The notes below the pieces were generated by a model. That model was given only the letters and a program-made list of their open reading frames with translations. It did not search any database and was not told where the DNA came from. Below are positions 43,769-57,038 of a DNA stretch of 64,000 nucleotides, in pieces. The stretch comes from Coniferiporia sulphurascens. Taxonomy: Eukaryota; Basidiomycota; Agaricomycetes; Hymenochaetales; Hymenochaetaceae. The first letter of the stretch is position 1; every line of letters starts with the position of its first letter. The position numbers were made by a program, and so were the translations under genes. Where the stretch lies: NCBI GenBank assembly GCA_002794785.1, contig NBBA01000007.1, positions 744,001-808,000 on the forward strand, given 5' to 3'.

Positions 43769-45630
43769 ACGGTGTACGGAAATCGTCAAGCCCGCCCGGG
43801 CGTCCCGCATGATACCGTACATACCTGCATACTGTACTGTATCGGTATGCATACACACACTGCGCTTGCGATAAGACACAAAACAAAAAAACTTAAGCAC
43901 TCGCACTAGCCACTGCCACTAGTACTGCCACTAGTACCAGGGCGACCACTAGCCTGAGTCTTGACCGCGCTAGCCACCCCTCACCCCCGGGGCAAAGGCC
44001 TAAAAAGGGAAAGAAGCCTGAGGCCCGGAAGAAAAGGCAAGTGTCAAAGCTAGCTAGACGTTCCTGCTTACGCACTGTGTTTGTGTTTGCGTTTGCTACC
44101 ATGCATATGTATATGTACCATGTAGATGTACCCTGATCAGCGGGAACCCACTAGGTTCGGACCGGGGGCCCGGGGGCCTGGGGCCTGGGTGCTACGAGGA
44201 AGAAGGAGGACGGGGAATGAGGAGTTGAGAAAACGATGGGGGTAAGTGGTAATAATTGAGGATATAATGATACAATGCAATGATAATACGGTACGGTAAA
44301 TCAACTTGAACGGACCGAGTCTAGATCGGGGCACGCAACGCTCCTCGCCCCCCCCCCCCTCACCCTCGCTCTCGCCGCGCCGGAGTTCCACGAATTTGAA
44401 TTTAAATAGCAAAATCGACAAACGGGATTAACGGGGAAGTCGAGGAAAGAGTGCCCAGTGCTCAGGCTCGGGCGGGGCCCGCGGAGTAGCGGAGATCTAA
44501 GCGACGACACGCGGTCACGGTAGTCGGCTAGACAAAAAGAAATTCAGGTCCAAATCAAACACCAACAGCTACAACCTTGGCTAGTTCCAGTCAGCCAGTC
44601 AGCCCAACCGCTCAGGTTCACGCGCCGCGAGCGGAGAAACAAGAAACAAGACGGGGAATTACAAATTAAAAGAGAATTCAAATTTAAAAAAGAGCGTATT
44701 TGGTATTTGGTATTTGGTATTCTGTATTGGAATACATACATAAATGCGTTTGGACACTGCCAGCGGTGACAGGCGACGGGTAGTAGACGGATCGCCCCGC
44801 TCACCACCATGCCTACTGTTTGTTCGCCGCTCCGAGTCGTTCGTTCGTTCGCTGCCTCGGCAGGCACGAAACGAAACGAAACGAAGGGGCGGAAGGAAGG
44901 AAGGAGAAATACGTAGTCGAAAAGGAGGGCAACGCCGCAGCGCCGGCCAGCCGCAGGGACCCGTCCGTCACGTGCTGCGGCGTGCTAATAACGAATCACG
45001 ATGATGATGCATGATGAAGATATGTTATTTATGATATCACGATTGATTTGTATGTATCCGGGACCGGGTCCAGCAGCCGTCCCTCCGTAAAGACCTTTTC
45101 TCCGGCTAGCGTACCACATTAGTACTGTGCCTGTTCGACTTTCATCTTTTTTTTTTGTTGGCGAAAATCGAAAATCGAGCGGCGGGGTCCGATCGATCTC
45201 ATCGACCCGACACGGCTGACGCTGGACATCGTGACTGACGACGATCGCGGAAGTAATACATGCAATTCAAGTTGAATACATATCGGGTGGGTCTGGTCTA
45301 GGCGTCCGATCCATCAGACGGGGCGTTTCAGGTTTCAAGTTTTTTTTTTGGTCGTTTTCGAGCCGCATAAATGTATCGTTCGTATCGTATGTACATTGTA
45401 CATAATATTAACTTGAACGATAGCGATAAGTTGTTAATTGATTACAGTAATTGATGAAGAAGAAGAAGGGAGAAAAAAAATGATAGCCTGTGTAACCGGT
45501 GAAACGGGTTTTTTACATACTCGCATATGATATGGTACTTCAATTTACTTATTAGGTAATATGTTATAGTACCGACTCGGACTCGGAAGTGAAATAAATG
45601 TACAATGTACGCGCTGATCGCGGACTGGGT

Positions 45631-45666
45631 ATCATATCATATCATATCATATCATATCATATCATA
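45631..45666. repeat. (ATCAT)n pentanucleotide array
   Basis: About seven perfect ATCAT units, followed by ATAGTATCATATCG. Confidence 0.95.
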
Positions 45667-48092
45667 GTATCATATCGACGCTTCTGAGTCTCAGGCTGGG
45701 CTACTGAGAGGTCTTCCCTCCTGCTTCTGTTCAGTGTTCTGTTCTCAGGAGCCAAGAGCCAGGAGCCTGAAACGAAGCTTCTTTTTCAAGTTCCCGTTCC
45801 CGCTCCTTCCTTCCGACGTTACCTAACGACCATGAGTAGGTATGGCATTTGAATGGATTACTGTACCGCCAGGACGCCAGTGCGAGAGCGACGGCGACGG
45901 CGTATTGGACGCGTTCACGCGCGACGGGAAGCCCTGGGTAGGGTCAAAAAGTATGAGTCTTCCTCCGCTTCGTACGTCCTTCCTTCCTCCTTATCGGACC
46001 CTATTTGGTGTTCCCTTTTTTCTTGTCTTTTTTGTTTTGGTCTCGACGTTGGCGTTGGATCTTTTTGGGGATCTTCGATAACGCATACGCACCAAGTTCG
46101 TGTTACTCTTTTTCGAGTTGCCCCTGCCCCGGGGTGCTGGACGACGATCGTAGCTGTACGCATACATGTACATGATAGGTGGATGACCAACTCGGGCTCC
46201 GACTCGCTGAGTCGCTCCCCCTTTCATCTCCGACTTTTTACATGATGTATGATGTTATGATATGGCAAAAATAGAAGTTGAAGTTGTGCCAGTGGCGCTG
46301 CGTACTTCCGATTGTTCCAGGTCCGACTGTTGGCAGTACAGAGTAAGCCGCAAGTCGTCAGTCAGCATTGCCAGGGTCGAACGAACGAACCGAAACTAGA
46401 CAGAGCTTTGTCCAAGGGTCAAAACAAAAAACAAAGAACGGCCGGCGGAGTGAAAGGCTCGCTGCCTATCTATCATCGTCAACGAGGCCTTTGCGAGTTG
46501 CAAGTTGCCCGTGGCGTCACGGTTCTCTCCGACTCTTGCGGCTTGACAAACTTGGCTTAGGGGGACAATTGATTGTGTATGCAATGTGCAAGTAACCCAC
46601 GACCATGGTCCATGATGCACGTCTCGCAGAGAGGACTCCCACAGCGCCCAAAGGAACGGACGGTGTAGAGGCGGATTGCGCTTACTGTGCTTACTTATCT
46701 AAGTGACTAAGGTCTTTATCGACCCTCCCCCCCCTCCCCATGCGGCCGGAATTGGAATTAGGAAGTGATTCGGACTTGTTGGGGATTTTTTTAAAAATCT
46801 GAGTTACTTATGGGGGTAAAGGGGCCGGGAGGGGCATCAGGCATCAGGCATCGGACAAGCCTAAAGCGCCGCGGGTTGCTCCTTTTTTTTCTTTGCGCGC
46901 CATTCCAAAATACAGTGGCGCCGATCGCTGTCGCTGTCGCTGTGGCGGGAGGTATGCTTACTACCTGCTACAGTAAGTGCCAGTGGGCGCTCCACCGCTC
47001 GCCTCAGGCTGCTACCCAATCATCGAGGCGTACAGCGAATGGGATGGCGTTCTGCCACAAGTGTAGTATGATAAGTATATATATAAGTACGCCGTGTGTG
47101 TGTGTATCTGCGTCTGCGGTAATCGTAGGCCCACTCTTATTCCGGGCCCCCCATGATGCATACGCCGAGTCCCACGCGCGCGATCGTTCGCTCGAGTTCA
47201 AGTTCGTCCGTCCTTCTCCCGCCCACTTCCTCCCCCCTCTTCTCGCGCCTCGCGGTGTCCGTCCCAACGTCCCAAACCTGTCCGCGCGCTGCGTTTCCCC
47301 AAAAGGTATCTTCCGCTATCTACTACTCGCATCTGCGAACATATGTTTCCCATATCCGAGTCGGACGTGCCCGCGTCATGTATCATTTATCTTTATCGTA
47401 TCGTGTTCATATGCATGTTCATGTCGTGCGTCGCTTCGCGGTCGTGGCGTAACCACCCCTCTTTTCTTCCCGCCCTACGTAAAAAAACATCTCGTATGGA
47501 GCGAAGGACTGGGAAGCAGGGGTCAAGGATCGAGGATCTGATTCAGGGCGGTATGCGCGCGCACGGGCACGCAAAGCTCGAAGGTGCTGTTCGGTTCGCG
47601 AAGGCGGAGGCGAAGTGTGCCAGCAGCCTAAACAGGCAGACCGAAAAAAAGAAAAAAAAGAAAGAGAGACATACGATGATACGCGCAGACGATCTCCCGA
47701 ATCGAGTCGGACTCGGAGCAGCCGCGCGCCGCGCGCAGCCTGAGCAGGCACCCCTACTTTCCCTGTGACGACGATGCAGGTCATACATGTATATCATGAT
47801 GTCCTGTATGTACAGTCGAACCTCCCATAGCGGGTGGAGGTCGGTGGAACCCCAAAATATCCATTATAGGAGGTTATTCCACTATAAGAGTTCTGAGTTT
47901 ATTATGTAATAATGAAAAGTGAATTTTTCGAAATTGTACTGGAGCAAAAATGGGTGGTTTGCACTTCACTTGAAACTTCATCCTGAGTAAATGAAGTTGC
48001 CCTGTGAAACCTCTCTTGGTTCATCAGTCCATGCCACGGATTGTGAACTTGCCGCTATTGCCAATGCCATTTGGCTTCTGGCTTACTCCTAC

Positions 48093-48649
48093 TGTTACAA
48101 TTTTCCTTTACTTTCCCTTATGTGCTGACTCACTTCCTCTTCGTCATCATCAGTCAGCGCAACTCCCCCATTTCTCTGCCTTACTCATCCTTATTCGCCT
48201 TGCACCATAAGACACCATGATGACGCCCTATTGCACCATCATGACGTGCTTTGCTTACTGATCACCGTACTTGTATTACCAAGGCCTTCCTTGCATTTCC
48301 ATGACCTTCCATAGGCTGGTAAACATACCCAACCAAGTCGCTACAGTAGCAAACACATAGAGTAGTATATAAGCATGTAACTTCAGTAGCACAAGCCCTA
48401 AGCTTGTGCTCTTTGTTCATACAAGCCCATTATCTGCTACCACCAGTCCACTGTGTGCCACTTGGCCATTAGTCACTTCGTCATAACCCAACTCGCTATA
48501 GAAGCCTACCGCATCCACATCGTCGATCAGGAAGCCCCATTGACGATCCCCTTCAACTTACGACATCTAGGAAGCCCCGTTGCCGTACCACCAGTTCCGA
48601 CGATCAGGAAGCCCCGACATCAATCACCGCGTAACCATTGAGCTTAACA
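48093..48649 (+). mobile_element. Solo LTR, family 557, copy D
   Basis: 557 bp in the LINE, with perfect target duplications CCTAC at 48,088-48,092 and 48,650-48,654. Removing it joins LLAYSY to ELLPAVAQ in frame. Confidence 0.95.
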
Positions 48650-48787
48650 CCTACGAACTCCTGCCTGCGGTTGCCCAGGTTGAGCTCTACACAGACTGCG
48701 AAGTGGCCCTCACCCTCCTCACTGACCCTCGTCCGGCCCCTGGTGTTCATGTCGCCCTTCTCATCAGGAAGTGTCTTAAAGCCACTT

Positions 48788-49042
48788 TCTTAAAATCTAC
48801 GCACGTTGTGGTAGACGATGAGGTGCAGTGGTAGATCAGGCAAGGTGGGTTATCAGCATAAACCGATGTATTTCTAGGATGAGACCAGCTCTCCTTATAT
48901 ACACGTTCCGTGGGCTAGTACTACTATAACTATCTAGCTCCTATATCGTATGGCGTTATCATTGCGTTATCGTTCACTTAGTAAGGTGGTTGTTCATATG
49001 ACCACGTACTATATTTATATCGTTCATTATATTTATTTAATA
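48788..49042 (-). mobile_element. Solo copia LTR
   Basis: 255 bp, same family as the three copia elements, with target duplications CACTT at 48,783-48,787 and 49,043-49,047. It lies in the RNase H codons of the LINE between KCLKAT and SKWFPHVFFH. It is a little diverged from the full-length copies, with a small deletion near 48,832. Confidence 0.95.
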
Positions 49043-49582
49043 CACTTCTAAATGGTTTCCCCATGTGTTTTTTCACTTACACTGGGTTCCTGGACACTCC
49101 GATGTGGAAGGCAACAAATTTGCTGATGTCCTCACCTCCGGTATTGCGGACCACCCCCCCCCCCCCTGGACACTACCCTGTTTCCGGCTACTGTATGCTT
49201 CCTTTGCGAAGCCGCCTCCTCATCGGCACTTACCAAATGGAAAAATGACTGGGCTTCCGCCTGTCACAAACTCCAAGGGACTTCGGACACCCACTCCATG
49301 GGCACTACTCTAACCCCCTCTACTAAGCCGACCGCCCTTATGCAGAACCTCAAGCTCGGTTGCCACACCAAGTGCAAAGTTTTCCGGACACTCCTCGGTC
49401 ATGCCGGTTTTGGTGCATACTTTGGACATATCCCAGGACGTGACCTGCTCTGCCCCTTCTGCCATGTTCTGGAGACACGAGCCCACTTGCTCCTCTCCTG
49501 CCCTCACACCCTCCCCGCCCGCTGTGCGGTGTGGAAGACCCCCTTACCCTCTACAGAAGCCGAATGGTTCTCCAAAGACAGG

Positions 49583-50141
49583 TGTTACAAATTTCCTTTA
49601 CTTTTCCCTATTGCGCTGACTCACTTCCTCCTCATCATCATCAGTCAGTGCAACTCCCCCATTTCTCTGCCTTACTCATCCTTATTCGCCTTGCACCATA
49701 AGACACCATGATGACGCCCTATTGCACCATCATGACGTGCTTTGCTTACTGATCATTGTACTTGTATTACCAAGGCCTTCCTTGAGTTTCCATGACCTTC
49801 CTTAGTCTGGTAAACATACCTAACCAAGTCGCTACAGTAACAAACACATAGAGTAGCATATAAGCATGTAACTTCAGTAGCACAAACCCTAAGCTTGTGC
49901 TCTTTGTTCATACAAGCCCATTATCTGCTACCACCAATCTACTGTGTGCCTCAGGCCTTTAGTCGCTTCATTGTAACCCGACTCCACTCCAAGAAGCATA
50001 CCGCATCTATATCGTTGATCAGGAAGACCCTCCAACGATCATCTTCGACTTATGACATCTAGGAAGCCCCGTTGCCGTATCACCAGCCCCGACGATCAGG
50101 AAGCCCCGACGTCAATCACCGCGTAACCATTGAGCTTAACA
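49583..50141 (+). mobile_element. Solo LTR, family 557, copy E
   Basis: 559 bp in the LINE C-terminal codons. Flanks are ACAGG (49,578-49,582) and ACGGG (50,142-50,146), one mismatch. Removing it joins EWFSKDR to LPLLASFL. Confidence 0.92.
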
Positions 50142-52069
50142 ACGGGCTCCCCCTCCTTGCTTCTTTTCTCAACTCTCACCCCACCTTCAAGGCGGAACCC
50201 ACCTCGTCTTCGACCCGGGCGGCCCCACTGTTGTCCACATCTCTGATCTAGGCTTTGCAATCAGCAACTAGTCAGAGCACAACACTTCTTTTGTCACTGC
50301 CTTACGACAGTCCACCTCTTTGCTTCTGGCATCCCGCTACTATTGTTCACTTTATACCAACTACCATCTCACTCAATACAGGGGCCTAAAGGCCCCTGGA
50401 GCATATTTTGTACTAGATAGTCATGACACGCTATAGAAATGCATTTAAAATAAAAAATAAAAAGTAAATGAAGTTGCATACAAGCCTGCTGAAATTCAAG
50501 CTCAGAGCGGTGCTGGCAGAGCCGGTTGAGTTCTGCAATTGCTCAGCAGGCTGCCCCAGCACTGGTATCTTTGATTACAACTCCAAATTAGGATATGGGG
50601 AGCGGGAATATTTCTCCAGAAGGATGGGAAAGGTCTGAGCTAGGCTTTTTGAGGGTCCAATAGATCCCAACCATTGTGAACTTGATGGAAGGAAACAAAG
50701 GGCAACACAAACTTGCAATTTTGCAGCCAAGTTGACCTCCTATAATGGATATTTCTAATACATTTTCTTCATTTGGCTATCCGTTATCCATTATAAAATA
50801 TATCCGTTATGACATAGGGATTTCCTGACTACCAATTCGGTGGGAACCCCAAACTACCCATTATGGGAGGATATCCGTTATGGGAGATGCCCGATATGGG
50901 AGGTTCGACTGTATTTCTCCTACTGGCCCGCGCGTCAGCGCGCCTGGGCGGGGGCTGCAGGGTCGTGGCCTAGAGGCTAAGCTTGAGCGCCAAGCGCTCT
51001 CCTCCCGCGCTCGCGTGCTTCACGTCGGATGTGCCTGACGACGGAGATGCGAGCGTGTGTGCCCTGCGTTCGGGTGCCACATGCATATGTCGTCGTCGCC
51101 GTCGTCTGTTGCCCGCCACGCCCGCACAGTCCAGAACGGATTTGATCGGGTGCGTCTGATTGGGCAGAGGCACTGGATCTAGATCCCAAATGTCTATTAG
51201 AAGTGTACGAGCTGGTCGCTGGGTGCCCCTTGGAGGGACCTGAAACCTGAGGCATTTCCTCGCCCTTATTGATCCCGACCCCGACGTTAATAAACCCCAG
51301 AACCCGAAACCTGGAAACCGATAATTGATCATGAAACAGGTGAAATCTGCGTATCTGTGGTTGTTTGTGAACCGCAAAAGAAAACTGAACCCGCAACTCG
51401 GAGTACCGAACCGCCTACCTGTCGGGTGGTTACAGGATTACAGTATATACATACACGTGTTTATTGTCGGCCCGCGGCTCGCTGATTGGCTGAAGCCTGG
51501 CTTAATATAGGCGGTATATATACAGTAATAGACTCTGGGCAACGGCCCACGGCTGTGGCTACTACTACACTGCCAGTGCAACTCTTCAGCAATGCACACC
51601 TGTGATCGTTCGCCAGAACCGCAGACATCTCTAATTTGCAGTCTGGAGTCTCGGCCCTCCTAGAGCGCGCGATGGGAGCCTCTTCCCTCCGTGTCCGACG
51701 CCCCGGTGGTTCGGCCGGCATTTCCATTTCCATTTCACAGGTCTGTTTTCCTGCCCGAACATCCGAAATGCGCTACTAGTCCCCAAAGCCCCAAAGTTCG
51801 AGTTCGAGTTCGGAAATTCTGGTCTTCCTTGGGTATATTGCGCGTTTTGGATGTTCTGTTGAGTCGTGTCGTGTATCTTGCATCGTGTGTCGTGGGTTCT
51901 TGAGCGTCCGGTCCGATATCTTGACTCGACTCTAGAGCCCCGAGGCAGTGCGACAACATGCAGTGCAAGCGTGTGCGTGCGGCCTGGATGGTGGGCCACA
52001 ATCGAAGTCGAACCTCCTAGGCCGAGAACCGAAAAGTCGGTCTGGACAGCAGAGCAGGACAGATTAGGA

Positions 52070-52104
52070 CAGAACAGAGCAGAACAGAACAGAACAGAAC
52101 AGAA
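52070..52104. repeat. (AGAAC)n pentanucleotide array
   Basis: About six units of AGAAC preceded by imperfect AGAGC/AGGAC units. Confidence 0.93.
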
Positions 52105-52311
52105 TGACCGACTGCGTGTGTGCGTGCGGTGTGCGCGTCGGACTCGGACTCGAACTCGGATGCCCCGGCGGCCCTCCCGGTAGACCACGCACAGGCCAAA
52201 CTAGACCATCACACTCACTTGTTCTCACCGTACGCTGAACACGGAACACAAAACATGAGCACCATGACGCGTATGTGGTCGCGAACATCATGATCACGAT
52301 GAAAACGCGAC

Positions 52312-52392
52312 CGAGTCGGAGTCGGAGTCGGAGGCAGGAAGCCGTTTCAGGATTCTCCATATCCACATCCACATCCACATCCACATCCACAA
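52312..52392. repeat. (GAGTCG)n and (ATCCAC)n hexanucleotide arrays
   Basis: GAGTCG repeats at about 52,314-52,332 and ATCCAC repeats at about 52,360-52,391, about 30 bases apart. Confidence 0.9.
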
Positions 52393-53630
52393 CCCGCACC
52401 CGCAAGTCCGAGTTGCACTCACATGCATATGCGAAGGGAAATTTATCCGGTATTCTGGGGAGGGCCTGGACGCCCAGCCACAACATGCCTCAGGGCTTGA
52501 GTGGGAGTAATCGGTGGGAGAACCCACGCGACTCCGGATTCCGGGACGGCTTAGCGGGTTTGGGTCGTTTGTCGTGCTGTGGGCCTGTGGGCCTGTGGCC
52601 AGGTCGGTGACATATGACTTGTTTATTCGACCCCCCGATCCCTCGTTCTCGTTTCCCTCTGCCCTCTTCTTCCTGAGATGCATATGGCAAGACGCGAGAC
52701 GCAGGACGTGAAAAGCGCCCGGGAACCGGCCCGGTTTACCGCCCCCATACCCTCCCGTTCGGGCTCTCGATTCGCAGTAGTGTTCGCCACTCAGCTCGTG
52801 CTCGCGTGTCTCTCATAAGTTGACACCCCTCCACCCCTACCCCCTCCCGGAATTGCCTCCGGAGATTCGATCCCGATTCACGATTCGCGATTCCCGGATT
52901 TCGCGCTCCGCGCTATATCTCCGTCCTAGAGTGAGAGCGATCTTGATATCCCGATTCGCGCACGCGCGCGCGCGTGGCGAGTAAGGGACGGACATGGTAC
53001 ACCCACCGACGCGGACGCGGATGCGGACGAAGGCGGCCGAGAGAGACCCTGGTGTGGGAGGGGAGAAGCCTCAGGCTGAGGGGACTGATCGTGATTCATG
53101 ATTGGCTTTAAGCACGCCTTACCTGATACTATTATGTATGTACATGTACTGTATACTTATCCGAATTCTGGTCGCTATGGGGAAGGGTTGGAAATTTTTT
53201 GGGACGAAAGGGTAACCAGCTTTGGGCCATGATCTTGCTTCAAGTTGTTGCAGCGTGTTACGCCCGGTGTAAATCCGTTTTCTGGGGAAAAGGGGATGCT
53301 TTGGCGCACGGGTGTGTGTTGTGCGTGCGCTCGTGCTCGCGCTCTCTGTCCATGACACCATATGCTACAATCGGGGGAAAACCAGAATCCACGGAGGAAG
53401 AAGCCTGAGTGGGAGAGGCGTCACGGTATTATCAGATCTAGACCCGAGGTCCGAGAATATCGGGGGTGCACTATACCGCGAACTCCCACTGACTGGGCTA
53501 GTCTGATTGCCTTTTTCCTTATCTACTAGTATTTGTGTATCTCTGAGATTCAGAAGACTAGACCCGCAATCGGAGTAAAGAAGCGTTCGTGCTTCTGCGA
53601 TCAGGGGCAACGCGACTATGTATGTTGTGC

Positions 53631-53664
53631 GTATGTATGTATGTATGTATGTATGTATGTATGC
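53631..53664. repeat. (GTAT)n tetranucleotide array
   Basis: About eight perfect GTAT units. Confidence 0.95.
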
Positions 53665-53961
53665 AGTTTTTTTTGCTTTCCTTTTTGCTCCGAGGAGGAT
53701 AGATAAACGTGTGTGATACGCGATCGAGTCCCGACCTACACCCGCACTTCAAGTACAAGATATCTGAAGGAGTTCTGAGCGTGTCGCAAAAGGAAAGCTG
53801 TACGCCCAACGCGCTCATAACACTTCAAATTTAACTTCGCGCTCTCCCGCGCAGGGGAGAGTCGGGTTTCTGTAATAAGTGCATATATATAGTATGTATG
53901 GTATGTTACAGTAGTAGCACTTTGTTCCGACCCTCCGGCCCTCCGACGCCAAGTCTCGTCT

Positions 53962-53995
53962 CCCAATTCGCCCAATTCGCCCGATTCGCCCGATG
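53962..53995. repeat. (CCCAATTCG)n nonanucleotide array
   Basis: Four units, with the variant CCCGATTCG in the later ones. Confidence 0.9.
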
Positions 53996-55589
53996 GGTGC
54001 CCGGTCAACGGCCAATGCTAAGAAACCAATGCTAAGAAAGGGAAAGGCAGAGAGAAAAAACGGGAATGAGGTCGATCCGAGTCGATGACAGCTATTTATT
54101 CAGTCGTTGGCCTGGCAGGTGCGGGAGAAACTCGGAACGCGCAGGAGCCAGGAGCCTCAGGGTGGGGGCGGGGCGCGGGGTGAGTGCGGCGCCCCGGATT
54201 GAGACTCGAGTTACGGTATGTACAGTACAGTTGTTATGTTCGAGTGTTGGGCGTTGGGCGTCGGGCGTTGAGCCTTTCGAGCGGTTCGAGCCATTATTTG
54301 GGGATTCGGGAATCAGGAATCAGGAATCGACCCCGCGATTGCGATTGCAACTTTCCGCGGGGCGGTGCGGTTTGGCTTTTTTTTTTGGGTAGGGATGAGG
54401 TGTTATGTAAAAAGGTTACGTAAACGAGTACGTAAGGAGCAGGAGTTAGGAGTTAGGCGTTTTGAGCTTTGTTTTTGTTTTTTTTGCGCATGTCAGCCTG
54501 GGGTCGGAGGTTCGATGATGATTAATATTGATCAAGCTTGAGCTTTTGAGGTCGGCAGCAGCTCAGCGGCCGGACTTTCCGAAGTCGAGGGAGGAGACAG
54601 AGATAGAGATAGAGAGCCCGGTCGTCCGGGAGTTGTTTTAATCGCACATGCAGGACAGAGGACAGGGTCATCATGATTCATGATCCCCTGTTTTTAGTCC
54701 TCAGTATTCCGCGTAAGTTCAAGTTTGAGCAAGGAGGACCGTGTTGGTGGTTTTTGACTCTTGACCCCACGTAGCCTAAATGTCGTGCCCCTAGACTGAG
54801 GCCTCGGACGACCGTGACGGGAACCTCGGCCCAGCCTGTCTCGGGCTGTCTCAGGCTAGCCCTATCATCATGGGAACGGGTATGGAGATATCCGAGTCTG
54901 AGAGGCTGGCTGACATGATATTGATATTAACAATTAAATAGATAACAGTTAACGCCATGCGTTCAGGCTCGGGCTGGTGCTAGTGGTGGTTGATATGTCG
55001 ATTTTGGCTCTCGGGTCTGGGTGAAGCGTGGTAAATGCCGAGTACTAGTGCGTCATAATGGACTCGGATACGGTCGTGTTTCGTGCGCAGTCATGGTAGC
55101 AGTCGTATCGGCGACGGTGATGGGTCTTAGACTCTTAGACCGTACTGTACAGTACTACGTAGTACGTACTGGTTATCTACCCCATCTGTTCGGCCGCGGT
55201 CCATCATGATTCAATTCGAAATTCAGAAATTCATTATCCAGCTTAGGCTATACATTGGTTTTAATTATTAATTCATTTATTTTCGGATCCAGACTCGGAG
55301 GTGGGGGGCACATGATCAGGATTAGGACGTTGATTATCCGACCCCGACTTCGACTCCGAGTCGATATCAGTTGACAAGAAATAAAATTAATGAATGACCT
55401 ATATTAATATTAGATGTACGTACGTACTTTCGCGACTCGGACTCGGACGCGTGCAGATCGTTATAATCGTCATCACCGCATCATTCGCATCGTCGAGCGA
55501 GAGCCGTCTAGGCCCTGTATGACGACCTTTTTCGATCTTCCGGGGGAGGGGATGATCGCAAAACGTAATCGGAGCACGGGCTCGGAGCT

Positions 55590-55645
55590 CGGAGCACGGA
55601 ACACGGAGCGCGGAACACAGAGCGCGGAACATGGAACATCCGAGT
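55590..55645. repeat. Degenerate GGAACAC / GGAGCGC array
   Basis: Heptanucleotide-like units GGAGCAC, GGAACAC, GGAGCGC, GGAACAT in a row. The same unit forms the perfect array at 34,856-34,903, 20 kb away. Confidence 0.85.
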
Positions 55646-55823
55646 CATGATGGAACATGCCGGTGGGAACGCGGAAACAAAACAAACCGAGTTATGGAAT
55701 TCAATATAAATTTCGAGCAACGTCAGTGTAGTATGTTTAACAGGTTTAGCGTACTATGTACTAAGTAGTAAGGCTGTACATGCGCAGGGGATTGTATTCG
55801 TGTGACGATGGGGACTTTGCTTT

Positions 55824-55884
55824 TCAAGTTCAAGTTCAAGTTCAAGTTAAGTCCGGGCTGCTCCCCCCCGCGCGCGCGCGCGCG
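55824..55884. repeat. (CAAGTT)n array followed by (CG)n
   Basis: Four units of CAAGTT at 55,825-55,848 and an alternating CG run at about 55,868-55,884, a possible Z-DNA-forming tract. Confidence 0.93.
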
Positions 55885-56963
55885 TGACCAGCCTGAGGCT
55901 GGGAGGAGCTGAAAGCGGACGGGTGATCGCCGTCACGGGTGCTGCGCTAAACACGTCATCCCCTTCCCCCTATCGCATTGACATTCAGTATTCAGTATTC
56001 AACACTAATGTCACGGTTCAGCATTGATATTTCGGAATCCGGAGCTTGTGCGTACAGTCATCCCCTCAGTCTCTGCACCCGCGCGCACTCCCTTCTCAGC
56101 ACTAGTGCTAGTACTAGTGTGGGTACTGGTAGATCATGATCATGATGTCTGCCAGTGTGAGTTCGGAGGTTAAGAATATACGCTGTACTGTATGTATTGC
56201 GTCTCGGTTTTTTTTTCCGAGTGCACGGCCGGGTCAGCGGGCCAGGACTTCGTTTTCAAACTGCACCTGCCATTGTGACTGCCGAACCCGGTATACGTAC
56301 CCAGCGCAGCGCCCCTCTGAAGTTCAAGTTCGGACTCACGCATGCATATTTCCCATCGGTTTTCGGGTCTTGCCCACGGGGGGAAGGGAGTTGTCGGGGA
56401 CGCTTTCCCTATTATTTCAGTTTTATTTTATTTTACTTTATTTTTATTTGCGCATCCGAGTCTCTCAGGCTCGTCTCAACCATACATGATCACGAACGAA
56501 ATTTGACGAGTTTTCTCCGAGTACGAGTCCGAATCCGACTTGACTCGACTGCCCTAATGCCAATATTAATTCCAACGCCAATATTAATGCCGAGCCGCAG
56601 CCAACTGGCAACTGTATTCGTACCGCTGCCCGCCGGCCAACTTGGAGTTTCGGCCACGACTCTGACACTCTCGGGTCCCACGCTCTGTGTGAACCCTGGG
56701 AAGTTTACTCAGCTGCACAACTGCACAACTGCTCAGTCCTAAAGGCTACGTGCAATTCAGTCGAGCGTGAGCGCGTGACTCGGGGTCGGGGTCGGGGGTC
56801 GGGATCGTTAGCTTTTAAGTAGGCCTTTGACGTGATCGTAATGCACTTTTGACGCACCTGTTGTTCTCGGGCCTTTGAGTCTTTTTGCATCCGTTGATAT
56901 TGATGATGATGTTGTCGTTGTGTGCGTGCGTGTGTAGTGCGCTCGGGTCCTTAGTCCAAATCC

Positions 56964-57038
56964 AAGCCCGAGTCCGAGTCCGAGTCCGGATCCCTGAGTC
57001 CGAATCCGAACCCCTGAGTCCAAATCCGAGTCCGAGTT
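56964..57038. repeat. Degenerate (GAGTCC)n array
   Basis: GAGTCCGAGTCCGAGTCC followed by looser CTGAGTCCGAATCC units. Confidence 0.88.

Larger units (their letters stand above)
41667..47812. other. Gene-poor, repeat-dense stretch
   Basis: No convincing gene. CT-rich at 42,040-42,240. Contains the GACC/GGTC inverted arrays (42,729-42,930), a GCCGTGA array (43,730-43,768), a C13-type run (44,348-44,361), an ATCAT array (45,631-45,666) and GTGT/CGCTGT runs near 46,930 and 47,095. Confidence 0.5.
48026..50251 (+). pseudogene. LINE RNase H domain and C-terminus (interrupted)
   Basis: After removing three LTRs and one copy of each duplication the frame reads HATDCELAAIANAIWLLAYS, then VELYTDCEVALTLL, then FHLHWVPGHSDVEGNKFADV. 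These carry the second, third and fourth acidic residues of an RNase H (E, D, D); the first is lost by 5' truncation. A C13-type run near 49,148-49,163 breaks the frame. A later frame has a zinc-binding pattern CPFCHVLETRAHLLLSCP, as found at the C-terminus of LINE ORF2 proteins, and ends LLSTSLI at a TAG (50,249-50,251). RNase H after RT suggests an I/Tad-like LINE, but the RT itself is missing. Confidence 0.85.
48001..50462 (+). mobile_element. 5'-truncated non-LTR retrotransposon (LINE) with nested LTRs
   Basis: Flanked by a 15-bp target duplication AGTAAATGAAGTTGC (47,986-48,000 and 50,463-50,477) and ending in an A-rich tail (ATTTAAAATAAAAAATAAAA). This is the hallmark of target-primed insertion. 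It carries only the 3' end of the coding region and three later LTR insertions. Without these it is about 1.1 kb. Confidence 0.92.
47813..50911. mobile_element. Pogo-like short DNA transposon, split by a LINE
   Basis: Terminal inverted repeats of about 17 bp (CAGTCGAACCTCCCATA on the left, its complement ending GGTTCGACTG at 50,911) are each bordered by TA (47,811-47,812 and 50,912-50,913), the target used by Tc1/mariner-pogo elements. Inner complementary blocks TCCATTATAGGAGG and CCTCCTATAATGGA (50,737-50,750) add to the symmetry. Without the LINE it is about 620 bp and encodes no transposase, so it was non-autonomous. Confidence 0.85.

Noticed and set aside
46810..47541. 243-codon plus-strand frame
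   Set aside because: No domain, homopolymer and dinucleotide runs inside it, and two competing frames overlap it.
55868..55884. CG run as a promoter CpG island
   Set aside because: No gene start nearby; it is a plain dinucleotide repeat.
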